A stretch of 64,000 nt of DNA from Mycobacterium sp. SMC-8 (GTDB lineage Bacteria > Actinomycetota > Actinomycetes > Mycobacteriales > Mycobacteriaceae), in NCBI RefSeq assembly GCF_025263565.1, contig NZ_CP079865.1, forward strand, positions 5,146,001 through 5,210,000. The letters run 5' to 3'. Numbering within the stretch: position 1 is the stretch's first letter; the number at the start of each line of letters is the position of its first letter. Below are positions 26,382 through 35,218 of this stretch, piece after piece. The notes beneath the pieces are model-generated. The model was not told the origin of the DNA, made no database searches, and saw only the letters and a list, made by a program, of their open reading frames with translations. Position numbers and translations under genes: made by a program.

Positions 26382-27557
26382 ATGCGACGGCTCGTAATCT
26401 GCTGCGACGGCACCTGGAAGCGTTCAGACGACCCGCTGGTGTCCAATATCGAGAAGATCGCCCGCGCGGTACGGACTCAAGCCACCGATGGCACAAACCA
26501 GTTGGTCTTGTCCTCCAATGGAGTGGGCACCAATGGATTCGCTGATCGTATCGTTGGCGGCGCGTTCGGGGTGGGCTTGGACAATGCCGTCATCGGCGCC
26601 TACCGGTTCTTGGCTTTGAACTATCGGCCGGGCGATCAGATCTTCGTCTTCGGTTTCAGCCGTGGCGCATATACCGCGCGAAGCCTGGTCGGGATGATCG
26701 CCCGAATCGGTCTGCTGAACCCGCCGGGCGTCGTGCAAAACCGCCTGTTGAATGCAATGGAGATCTACCGTCGACGGCCTCGCGACGGCACCACCACCAC
26801 CGAGATCGAGGAGTTCCGTGCCTCGACCTACCGCGGCTCCGACGAACCCGGCTTTCGCTTTCTCGGTGTCTTCGACACTGTCGGCGCGCTCGGAGCGCCG
26901 GGCCTCACGAGAAAGAAGTACAAGTTTCATGACGTCGACCTCACCGAGAAGGTCGAGTTCGCCCGCCAGGCGTTGGCGATAGATGAGCGGCGCCTGACTT
27001 TCAGCCCCTGTCTGTGGAAACCGAACCGCATAACGGACATTAAGCAAGTGTGGTTCGAAGGGGTCCACTCCGACATCGGTGGCGGCTACCCGGCGACTGC
27101 CCCGGCCGATCTCACACTGCGCTGGATGGTGCACGAAGCCTCAGAACGTGGCCTTGAGTTCGATTATGAGCTGTTTCATCCGCTGCAGACTGCACCGCTG
27201 TCGCCGAACAATTCCATGAGCCCGGCGTATCAGCTGATCAACATCGTCAAACAGTGCTGGCGCACCGTGCAGCCAAAGAACCGCTCTGAAGTGAGATTCC
27301 GTGGCAGCCGCCGGCTTCTCGCAGTCGAGGGTGACGATGACACCACGGAGACGCTTCGGATTGCGGAACCGGCCTACGAACGTTGGCACGACGACACCGA
27401 GAGTCGGCACAGGCGTGCCCCCAACATCGGATGGTGGTCTGATTCTGCCCATGACTTGACCGGCCGCGTGGAGGTGATCCCGCCGCTTGGCTACCGTGCG
27501 AGCGGTCCCGTCGCGAACAGCCAGTCACGTCGCGCTGCCCTCGAGGGTCGGTTATGA
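26382..27557 (+). CDS. DUF2235 (Tle1-like) alpha/beta hydrolase
   Basis: The 391-residue protein has the DUF2235 layout: VICCDGTW at the N-terminus, nucleophile Ser93 in GFSRGAYTAR, GVFDTVGALG, and HSDIGGGY carrying a His. This fold is shared with Tle1 phospholipase effectors of type VI secretion, but also with many stand-alone proteins. There is no signal peptide. ATG 26382 follows GGGAG at 8 nt; the earlier in-frame start lacks support. Its stop overlaps the ATG of the next reading frame, the KAP fragment (ATGA), so the two were probably an operon. The role is unknown; lipid hydrolysis is the likely chemistry. Confidence 0.85.
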   Translation: MRRLVICCDGTWKRSDDPLVSNIEKIARAVRTQATDGTNQLVLSSNGVGTNGFADRIVGGAFGVGLDNAVIGAYRFLALNYRPGDQIFVFGFSRGAYTARSLVGMIARIGLLNPPGVVQNRLLNAMEIYRRRPRDGTTTTEIEEFRASTYRGSDEPGFRFLGVFDTVGALGAPGLTRKKYKFHDVDLTEKVEFARQALAIDERRLTFSPCLWKPNRITDIKQVWFEGVHSDIGGGYPATAPADLTLRWMVHEASERGLEFDYELFHPLQTAPLSPNNSMSPAYQLINIVKQCWRTVQPKNRSEVRFRGSRRLLAVEGDDDTTETLRIAEPAYERWHDDTESRHRRAPNIGWWSDSAHDLTGRVEVIPPLGYRASGPVANSQSRRAALEGRL

Positions 27558-28346
27558 CCGTAACCGGCAACGACATTCGGTTCGTCGGACATATGGTCCT
27601 GGACGTCCCCGCACAACACCCCGGCGTTCAACTTCGACAGCATGTCGCAGGCACTTGCCGAGATCATCACCGGCAGTGAGCCGCAGTTCGCGGTAGGCAT
27701 CTTCGGCGGATTGGGCTCGGGGAAGAGCACGCTCATGGAAGCGATCAAGCGGCGCGTCGAGCCGACCGACGCGGTGGTCGTCGACTTCAACGCCTGGCGG
27801 TATGAGCGCGAACCACACCTTATCGTCCCGCTGCTGGACACCATCCGTGCCGGACTGTCCCAGTGGGCTCTCAGCCGACCGACGGACGAACGAAGTGAAT
27901 CAATCAAGATCGTCGCCACCCGGATCGGGCGCGTGATTCGTGCACTGGTTCGCGCCACTTCGGTCCAAGTCGGCATACCGGGGGCCGTGACGATCGCGAT
28001 GGACCCCGACAAGGGCCTTCAGACGATCAACGGTGACAACGATGACGAGACGAGCAGTCCACAATCGTTGTACTTCGCGGCCTTTGAACAATTGCGTGAC
28101 GCATTCGAACGAGTTGAACGAGCAGGATTGTCGCGCATCATCGTGTTCGTCGACGATCTGGATCGCTGCCTACCGGAGCGTGCATTGACGGTCCTTGAAT
28201 CGATGAAGTTGTTCTTCGCACGTCCTGGTACCGAAGCGGCGACCGCAACAATTGGTGAGTGGAAGTCGGCGACGGCGGCTCACGTCAACGCGCTTCAAGA
28301 AGAACTTCGACTCATCCGGCGCGCTTCCGCGGTTGGAGCCACATGA
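27554..28346 (+). pseudogene. Truncated KAP-family P-loop NTPase
   Basis: The reading from 27642 contains a KAP NTPase core: Walker A GGLGSGKST, FNAWRYEREPHLIVPLLDTIR and Walker B IVFVDDLDRC. It loses similarity at about residue 200, just after FFARPG, and stops at 28344. KAP proteins are normally 450-700 residues, so the second half is missing. The upstream ATG at 27554 overlaps the DUF2235 stop but is in another frame. Dropping one C from the CCCC at 27607-27610 would join its start smoothly to the core. The gene seems both frameshifted at the front and cut off at the back. KAP proteins often sit in phage-defence or mobile contexts. Confidence 0.65.
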
Positions 28347-28347
28347 T

Positions 28348-28539
28348 CTAACGCGTAGCGAGCCACGGCATCGCGCTTGGCATTCGAGGCGGCCTGTCGA
28401 TGGACCTCCCTACCGAAGACCCATCCGAGTACATCACCAAGCACACCGCCACATACACTCCGACGAGCACGACCGCCAGCCCCTCTGCCAACCGCGGGCT
28501 CGGAAGGACCGGCGTTCGCGTCATCCCTTTCGTGGCCAT
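28348..28539 (-). CDS. Small single-helix membrane protein candidate
   Basis: The 63-codon frame starts with ATG 18 bp downstream of the lysin stop on the same strand. It encodes one strongly hydrophobic segment (about LAEGLAVVLVGVYVAVCLVMY) with a basic N-terminus (MATKGMTR) and a basic C-terminus. AAGG directly abuts the ATG, so the ribosome binding site is poor. The size, single helix and place right after an envelope lysin recall holin-like partners, but nothing else proves that. I do not recognise a family. Confidence 0.4.
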   Translation of the reverse strand: MATKGMTRTPVLPSPRLAEGLAVVLVGVYVAVCLVMYSDGSSVGRSIDRPPRMPSAMPWLATR

Positions 28540-28556
28540 CCTTGTAACGACTTCAG

Positions 28557-31500
28557 TCAGACGGCAAGCCGACGCACGACCGAGGCGGCGTGGTCTTCGG
28601 CGTTCATGCCGTCGAAGGTCCGATCCACCCAGTACTTGCCGTGCGCTCCGGTGACGACGAACTTCAGCGCGGACACGAGCGTCATGACGATTCCGGGGAT
28701 GTTCATCAGCATTGCGGGAAGGCTGATCGGGCCGGACGTTTGGTTGAGCGGACCGGGAGTGACCATGCCGAGGATCGACGACAGCGCGCCCGATCCTGGA
28801 CCTGCGTTGCCGTTCAGGCCGAGCAAGCCCGAGCCGATCGTGTTCGCCGGCGCGGTGAGGCCGAAATTGCCGCCACCCAGGGGGATACCGGTCAACCATG
28901 TGAACAAATACTCAACGAAGGCCGGAGACAGCTCCATCCGCGTGAGAATGTCGTACAACGCGGGCAGCAGTGCGGTCGCCTCGGAATACATGTCGCCGTC
29001 GATCGTGTACGACCATTCCCGGTCTCGGTAGATCTCGGGTGTGTAGACGCCGGAGATGCCGGCACCGCCTGGATCGGGGCCTCCTAATTTTGTGACACCG
29101 GGCGGCCGGCCGGGCGAACCGAAGGTGAACACTCCGACGATCTCATTCTGGCGATCGGCCGGCCACGCATGCAGGAAACGGACAACGACGTCGGCCCCCA
29201 TCGAGTAGCCGGAAAGAAACTTCGGCCGCGGATCGGGCAGTGCCAGGCGCAGCAGTTCGGCGGTGCCCTCTTCGCGTGCCTCGACATAGGAATGCTGCGG
29301 GTCCGGATTGAGGAACGCGGAGGTGTTGTAGCCGACGCCCTGCAGGTGGACCATCTCGGGGTGACGATTCACCGCCATGCATTGCGGCCCGATGTTCCAC
29401 GTTCCCCAGGTCCCGGGAACCGCATATCCCACATATTTGGGTCCTGTACCCGGGGTCGGCGTTGTGGGCAGAATGCCCAGCGCCTTCTTCGTCTCGAAGT
29501 CGCAATCACCGGGCCGCGCATTGGGATTCGCCGGCAGCCGGGGCTGGTACCCGCTGGCGTTCTTACGTGACTGGAACTCTTCGACGAACGCGGCGGTCGC
29601 CGCATCGTAAGTGCCGTTCAGCTGGACACCCAAGGGCACGGAGTAACTGCCGAATGCCAGCAGGGCCCGCCGCTGAATCAGCCGGACCTGGTCTCCGGAA
29701 AGGGGCTCGACGCCGACGCGCCAGATCCCATCCCACGCCCTTCTGGGTGCCCCGTTCCCCGCCGGCTGAACATGCGTGGCGTCCGGAAGGGTCTCGCGCA
29801 CGGCGTCGGTCACCGCGGGCGCGGCCTCACCGTTTCGCTGCGGCTCGTCGATGCGGGGCTCCGCCTGGGTGTCCAGTGAGCTGACGGGACCGCCGGCGAA
29901 CCGCCAGAAGATCCGCCCGTTCTCGAACCGCTGATACACCGTGTCCGGCCCGTCTTCGATCTCCCGGGATTGCGGCCAACCGAACTTGCCGTCCTGACCG
30001 CCGGCACTACGCCAGGTTTCGCCGATACCGCCGTGCACCGGCCATGCGTGGTCGTCGCCGTTGCGGTGATAGATGGCGCCGTGTTCGAAGCTCTGCCATG
30101 TCCCCCGGTCGGCCTTCACCGCGTCATCGGTCGGATAGCCGAGGAACGATGTCTCCCAGCCCACGGATGCCCAGAAGTCGCAAATGCCCGGCTTCGGGAC
30201 GGCGAAGGTTCCGGTTCTGGGATGGAAGTAGATCGACCCGTGTTCATAGTGGGCGTACCGTCCTGATCCGTCGGGGCAGGATAGTTCGCGCTCGGCGATG
30301 ATCTTGTCACCCAGCCACTCGTTCGCGTCGCGCACGGCCTCGATCCGAGTTTTGACGCCCGGTTGGGGACCGGCATTCACGTAAGCCTCGGGGCCGCGGT
30401 CGATCAGTTCCTGAAGTTCTCGGCGGAACTGGTCGAGGTCGATGCCGGCCGGATCGATCTTGCCGTCGGCCAGATTGTATTCGCGGTGACCGCAGAACCA
30501 GGATGCGTCCTTGCTCAGATACCACAGGATCGCCGCGACGCCGCATTTGTAGCTTCGGAGTTGCTCAGGTGTCCAGTCCCACGGCGGGGTACCGCGACTC
30601 ACCGCCTCGATCCCGATCGTGTACCAATTGGCCTCGGTGCTGAACTTCGACGCCCATGCTGAACCCTTGCCTCCGCCCGCATGCCAGCACACCCCGACGG
30701 CGATGAACTTGAACGTGCCGTCCTTCTCCAGGACCAGCTGCGCCAGAGGGCCTTTCAGATCAGCCCGGCCGTGCTTGACGATCTTCCAGTCGTTGACGCC
30801 CCCTCCCGCTGTGTGGTGGCCGATGACGCCTCGCACCTCTCGGAAGTCACCATGGCCGTCGTTCAACGGATTACCTATGTCGGTGACGGTCAGTCCCCAC
30901 AGCCGCAGCACGTCCGGGAGCCAGACCGGGTCTCCCCGCCACACGTCGGTGAGTGGCTTCAACTGCTCCACTGTGTCTTTCGGCTGTTCCTGCACTACAG
31001 CGGGCATGGTTTCCTCCTCAGTTCCCCACTGGCCGAACAAAGGCTTCAGAATGCGGTTGCGGTCGACTCCGATGCCGTTGACCTTGCGCTTGTCGATCTC
31101 GAATTGCTTGATGTGCGCCGCAGGATGTGCCGGTGCGTCTTTGTCTCCGCCCCAGCCGTGTTCCCAGAAGTAGGTGGCGATATCGGCCTCTCGGCACCGA
31201 TCGATCACCCAGGGATTGCAGTACACACCGAGGCGCTCTTTGCCCAGAGATTCCTGCCAGGCCGCAAGGTAAGGTTTGACCTTCGTCTCCCACTCCACCT
31301 GGGTGGGCGCCGCGTCGATGGAGACGTAGATGACGCCTCGGGGGTGGCCTCCGGCGGCTTCGTGAATTGCCTGTCCTCTGAGCGCGTCCTCTTTTCCTCC
31401 AACGGATCCGCGAATCCAGTCGGAGGTTTCGAAACCTCCCTTGGCGAACTGATAATTCGAAACGATCTGCAGACCATGCCGTGTGAAGTCCTCGGCTTCG

Positions 31501-32126
31501 GCCCGAGTCAGCGGCTTTCCCTGCATCCAGTTCGCCCGCCGATCCGACACGTAGCGGACGGCACCGACGAACCCGGCGTCCTTGATCGCTTGCGCCCCGG
31601 GGACCCCGGCCGAATAGTCCACCAACTCCTTTCCCACAAGGTCAGCCCTCACTGCCGCGCCGACGGGCTCGGCCGGCACCGGCTCGCCGGCAATGGCGGC
31701 GTCCCGCAGCCATGGCAACGGGTCGATCTTCTGGTTGGGATCGTAGCCACGAGGCATGACCGACAGATGCAGATGAGGTGCGACGCCACCGTTGGTGGCC
31801 TGGTTGGGATTGATATGGCCGATGCGTTGTCCGGCTTCCACCCGGGCGCCGTCGGCTACTTCGCGCACGATGTGCCCGTATTCCGTTGTACCGCCACCAT
31901 CTTCAGTGGGGTGGTCGATGACCAACCATCCCGCGGGATCAGGGCCCCCATAACCCGCGGCGGCGCCCGAGTGAATGACCCGTCCTCCCGCACAGGCGAA
32001 CACGGGTCGATTGGCTGATCCGCCCGGCCAGCCGAAGTCGACGCCGGCGTGATGGTTGCCCCACCGCGGACCGAAAGGTGAGGTGATGATGTAGCCCCGT
32101 TCCATGGGCCAGAACCGTTGGTTCAT
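28557..32126 (-). CDS. Multi-domain mycobacterial envelope lysin: M23, DUF1906, amidase, LGFP, lysin-B-like esterase
   Basis: This 1189-residue chain joins enzymes that phages encode separately. Residues 1-~145 are an M23/LytM peptidase with zinc ligands His26, Asp30 (HAGVD) and HLH 118-120. About 165-370 is a DUF1906 glycoside-hydrolase-like domain (VDYSAGVPG). About 390-575 is a zinc N-acetylmuramoyl-L-alanine amidase with IGHHTAGG and CGHREYN. About 600-720 are LGFP wall-binding repeats (FLGYPTDDAV, FGWPQSREI). About 780-890 is a peptidoglycan-binding-like segment. About 900-1189 is a cutinase/lysin-B-like esterase with Ser975 in GYSMG, Asp near 1043-1045 in DGDMY and a candidate His1162. 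There is no signal peptide. Together it could cut peptidoglycan and the mycolyl-arabinogalactan ester. ATG 32126 overlaps the upstream hydrolase stop (ATGA). Confidence 0.9.
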   Translation of the reverse strand: MNQRFWPMERGYIITSPFGPRWGNHHAGVDFGWPGGSANRPVFACAGGRVIHSGAAAGYGGPDPAGWLVIDHPTEDGGGTTEYGHIVREVADGARVEAGQRIGHINPNQATNGGVAPHLHLSVMPRGYDPNQKIDPLPWLRDAAIAGEPVPAEPVGAAVRADLVGKELVDYSAGVPGAQAIKDAGFVGAVRYVSDRRANWMQGKPLTRAEAEDFTRHGLQIVSNYQFAKGGFETSDWIRGSVGGKEDALRGQAIHEAAGGHPRGVIYVSIDAAPTQVEWETKVKPYLAAWQESLGKERLGVYCNPWVIDRCREADIATYFWEHGWGGDKDAPAHPAAHIKQFEIDKRKVNGIGVDRNRILKPLFGQWGTEEETMPAVVQEQPKDTVEQLKPLTDVWRGDPVWLPDVLRLWGLTVTDIGNPLNDGHGDFREVRGVIGHHTAGGGVNDWKIVKHGRADLKGPLAQLVLEKDGTFKFIAVGVCWHAGGGKGSAWASKFSTEANWYTIGIEAVSRGTPPWDWTPEQLRSYKCGVAAILWYLSKDASWFCGHREYNLADGKIDPAGIDLDQFRRELQELIDRGPEAYVNAGPQPGVKTRIEAVRDANEWLGDKIIAERELSCPDGSGRYAHYEHGSIYFHPRTGTFAVPKPGICDFWASVGWETSFLGYPTDDAVKADRGTWQSFEHGAIYHRNGDDHAWPVHGGIGETWRSAGGQDGKFGWPQSREIEDGPDTVYQRFENGRIFWRFAGGPVSSLDTQAEPRIDEPQRNGEAAPAVTDAVRETLPDATHVQPAGNGAPRRAWDGIWRVGVEPLSGDQVRLIQRRALLAFGSYSVPLGVQLNGTYDAATAAFVEEFQSRKNASGYQPRLPANPNARPGDCDFETKKALGILPTTPTPGTGPKYVGYAVPGTWGTWNIGPQCMAVNRHPEMVHLQGVGYNTSAFLNPDPQHSYVEAREEGTAELLRLALPDPRPKFLSGYSMGADVVVRFLHAWPADRQNEIVGVFTFGSPGRPPGVTKLGGPDPGGAGISGVYTPEIYRDREWSYTIDGDMYSEATALLPALYDILTRMELSPAFVEYLFTWLTGIPLGGGNFGLTAPANTIGSGLLGLNGNAGPGSGALSSILGMVTPGPLNQTSGPISLPAMLMNIPGIVMTLVSALKFVVTGAHGKYWVDRTFDGMNAEDHAASVVRRLAV

Positions 32127-34273
32127 GTCGACACTCCGTTTCCGCTGAGGTCCGGGCGTTTCACCGCCGGCGCAATCTCGGCAGTTTCGAAGAAGCGGTT
32201 GATTCCCGCACGAAGGCGCTCGTTGCGCCAGTACTCACCGTGGCCGAGCGTCTCGTCTTCCAGTCGTTCGGTGACGTCGACGTTGTCGGTCTCGCGCCTG
32301 GTGGGGACCACCGATCCGATCGGATCGGTCTTACGCCAGTAGTTGCGCCACCACGTCCCTTTGTACGTCATGCCCCACGTCTTGACGAAGAACTCGTCGT
32401 CGAAATAGCGCGGAAAGAACGTGCGATAAAGAGTGGACAGCGGTGAGCCGCAGGTGAATAACGCAATGCGGTCGGAGCGGGCATTGTTGGAGGTGTGATG
32501 CGTGCGGGCTTTCAGCGCGTCCCGGTCACTCTGCCCTTCGGTCGGTTGCTCGGTCCAGTGGCCACCGTGGACAAACCAGGCGCACACCACCGACCCCTGG
32601 CTGTGCCCAACCAGTGCGAGCGGAGTGTGCGGATACTCCAGCGTGACGTCGTTGATCGTCTGCCGGATGCCTGCCAGAAGCGCACGCCGGTACGACGCTC
32701 CGGCCAAGGGGTGCAGGTCGGGGGCCCAGAATCCGGCGATGTCCGCGACGGAGCCGAAGATGCTGCGAAGCCGCGCCGCCAACCGCTCGGGTCTGCGGAT
32801 GACGACCATGAGGATCGCCACCGCGCCGGCCACCTGCAAGGCCACCAGGAAGTCGGCGATCAACCATGGGTCGGCGTTCGCGAACCCGCGATACATCACG
32901 ACCCACAGACCCGCGGTGGCGACAAGGCCGATGGCCACCGGTGGAGCCAGACGACGCGGCAGCGCAACGACCAATTCGTGTGTGCCGCTGGGATTTTTTT
33001 GGCGTCGGCCACTCCTGCGCGTCGCTTCGGCCAGGGCTATCGACTTCCGCTGCTTGGCCAGTTCCACGCAGAAGACGACCGCGAACACGGCGAGTGCGGC
33101 CAGGAAGTACACCGGGATCAGGTCGATGCTCAGTGCTTTCGGCACCCGCGCGATCACCTTGACACTGAGATCGTCGAACCGCGGAAGCAAGACGTGGCGG
33201 ATCTGATCCTCGGGTGATACGTGCTGCGGTGGACCGTTCTTCGGCGGGACGAAAATGAACACGCTGTCGAAGAACTTTCGGAGCATCGAACCTGCCGTGT
33301 GCAGCAGTGTGATGGCCAGGACCAACAGCAGCGCCGCACCCGCCAGCGCTGCACCGTTGGTCTTCTTCCACAGGGCCAGCGCGCACAGGCAGAGCGCCAC
33401 GATGAACACCAGGCCCGTGGTGCAAGCGATGATCAAACTCATCGGATCCACCGCGACACCCGGATCGCCTGCCGGGGTGAGGATCCGGCGAATCCAGGCG
33501 TGCGGATAAGTCGCCGGCTTCGCATGGAGGAACTGGATCATGCCCACCAGCACCAGAATGCTGGCCACCGATATCATGCTGCCCGCCCGGTCCACGAGGG
33601 CCCGTCCGACGAACATCCGGTACACCACGAAAGCGATGAGGATCCCCGGCCCCACACCCTGCAGCAGGACTCCGGTCAACCGATCGTCGCCGTGTGCCAG
33701 AGACCGCCACGCCGTCTCGAAGATGACGCTGATCCAGGCTGCCATCGCCACCGTCAGGCACAGGCTGGCCACACTGATCCCGGTGCGCATCAGATGGCGT
33801 GACCGGTCGGGCGGCTCCATGTAGCCGGCCACATTCAGCAGCGTGAACGGAAAAGCAAGGTACCAACCGAGATGCCGCGTGATCTGGCGGTTCGCGCGAC
33901 TCCAGTTCACCAACCGTAACGGGTGTCGTGGCAGCGGCGGCACCTCGCCGATCCATACCCGGCTGTCGACCAACTCCTTGTATTTCGGCCGCCCGAGTGC
34001 ACTGAACGTCGAATGATCGCCGATACCGTGGACACGCACCTCGACGCCACCACGTGAACCATTCGGCGTCGTCGGTGCGGAACGGTTACTGTCCCGCACC
34101 TCCGGAGCGGGCGCCGCGGCGGTGGCAGCGGTCGCACCGTCCTCGACGTCGAAGAACTTCCCGCGAGGATCGAACCTATGATGGGCTCCCCCACCGTCGA
34201 AAGCTTCGAGCGCGGTCGGATCCGAGTCTGGCGACTCCGTGCCGACTGAGGATCCGCTCTCCGTAGTGGTCAT
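32123..34273 (-). CDS. Polytopic membrane protein with split alpha/beta-hydrolase domain
   Basis: The 716-residue protein begins with about 75 low-complexity residues, then VRVHGIGDH (His-Gly at 82-83, as in a lipase oxyanion strand). Eight or nine transmembrane helices follow (about 120-500), then a C-terminal lipase half with Ser558 in GHSQG, FTCGSP, a candidate Asp650 (KTDPIGS) and candidate His678 (LGHGEYW). The hydrolase fold seems interrupted by the membrane domain, so the active site probably faces the cytosol. ATG 34273 has GGGGG 7 nt upstream, better than 34291. It is the first gene of the coupled operon ending in the lysin and the small membrane ORF. Substrate unknown, probably a membrane lipid. 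Confidence 0.82.
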   Translation of the reverse strand: MTTTESGSSVGTESPDSDPTALEAFDGGGAHHRFDPRGKFFDVEDGATAATAAAPAPEVRDSNRSAPTTPNGSRGGVEVRVHGIGDHSTFSALGRPKYKELVDSRVWIGEVPPLPRHPLRLVNWSRANRQITRHLGWYLAFPFTLLNVAGYMEPPDRSRHLMRTGISVASLCLTVAMAAWISVIFETAWRSLAHGDDRLTGVLLQGVGPGILIAFVVYRMFVGRALVDRAGSMISVASILVLVGMIQFLHAKPATYPHAWIRRILTPAGDPGVAVDPMSLIIACTTGLVFIVALCLCALALWKKTNGAALAGAALLLVLAITLLHTAGSMLRKFFDSVFIFVPPKNGPPQHVSPEDQIRHVLLPRFDDLSVKVIARVPKALSIDLIPVYFLAALAVFAVVFCVELAKQRKSIALAEATRRSGRRQKNPSGTHELVVALPRRLAPPVAIGLVATAGLWVVMYRGFANADPWLIADFLVALQVAGAVAILMVVIRRPERLAARLRSIFGSVADIAGFWAPDLHPLAGASYRRALLAGIRQTINDVTLEYPHTPLALVGHSQGSVVCAWFVHGGHWTEQPTEGQSDRDALKARTHHTSNNARSDRIALFTCGSPLSTLYRTFFPRYFDDEFFVKTWGMTYKGTWWRNYWRKTDPIGSVVPTRRETDNVDVTERLEDETLGHGEYWRNERLRAGINRFFETAEIAPAVKRPDLSGNGVST

Positions 34274-34468
34274 GGTCAAGCCCCCAACCATCGAACGTGT
34301 ACCAATGCCACGATCCTGGTGCGCAGTCCCAGGCCGGGAGACCGTAGTGGTCTACCTGCAGTGAGCGGGAAACAGGTAGGCGACTACGCGTGCGGCCCGC
34401 TCGTTCGGACCCGACGATTACTCGCGTCGCCACGATCGTGGCCCCGGTGAGAGATAGAGGGGTGCGCC

Positions 34469-34762
34469 ATGAACAAGAAGCGCGGGGTCGAACACCTCAT
34501 CGGAGGTTGTACGGTGCTTCTGATGTTGCTCGTAGCCACGGCGAGCCCGGCGGCAGCCGATGAGAACGACTTCCTCTACGACCTGAACAACGCGGGCATC
34601 GGTGGGCCGCCCGACAAGCTGATCCAACTCGGCTGGAGCATCTGCGGTCAGCCAAGATTCTCATCGATCGCGGCCATCGACAAGGACACCGAATTGACCG
34701 AGGGCGACGCGGGGTTTCTGTATGACTCGGCCGTCAGGTTCCTGTGCCAAGGCGGACAGTGA
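34469..34762 (+). CDS. Small secreted DUF732 protein
   Basis: The 97-residue protein has a signal peptide (hydrophobic core LIGGCTVLLMLLVATASPAAA, cut near residue 30) and a mature DUF732 domain (FLYDLNNAGIG, CGQ, FLYDSAVRFLC) with two cysteines likely to pair. DUF732 proteins are abundant in mycobacteria and uncharacterised. GAGGGG precedes the ATG. It stands alone between the lysin operon, which faces away, and the DUF6603 operon. Confidence 0.85.
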   Translation: MNKKRGVEHLIGGCTVLLMLLVATASPAAADENDFLYDLNNAGIGGPPDKLIQLGWSICGQPRFSSIAAIDKDTELTEGDAGFLYDSAVRFLCQGGQ

Positions 34763-35218
34763 GAATATCCCGCTGATCCGGGTCCGGAGTTCGATGATGG
34801 CGCGTACCCCGAACCTTCCAGAGGTTCTTCTCGCCGACGGAGCAACCCTCGATTTGCCGTCGACGAAGCAGTCATCACGAACCCGTCATCGTGACCAACG
34901 GGCAGCCTTTTCCACGCAGGTGGGCAACTTCGGCGAACCCCCAGGTTGTCGAGCACGTAATCACCGCATTCAGCCATCACATTTGGCCACGCCGAACCCT
35001 GGTGGCCTCCGGTGGGCAAGAGCACCCTTCTTTGCCTCTTCACCGGCCCGTACCCCTCCCCCGGTGACGATCAATTTCCTTAGTCAACAAGCGATTCCGG
35101 CACGTGGCTGCAAAATCCCGATACGCACCCCGCAGCGCGTCCGGGTGGCCACAATTGTTCCCGAGGCCACTTTCCCGAACGTGAACTCGTTCGGTGCTCA
35201 TGCCGTCAGTGGGGGATC
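34763..35218. other. 456-bp intergenic region before the DUF6603 operon
   Basis: I see no convincing gene here on either strand; open frames of 130-166 codons that cross it lack ribosome binding sites and family signals. It should hold the promoter of the 12.8-kb operon. GGGGG ends 4 nt before the ATG at 35219 and can serve as its Shine-Dalgarno sequence. Confidence 0.45.

Noticed and set aside
34648..35043. A 131-codon reverse frame before the DUF6603 operon
   Set aside because: No ribosome binding site, no recognisable domain, and it overlaps the well supported DUF732 gene.
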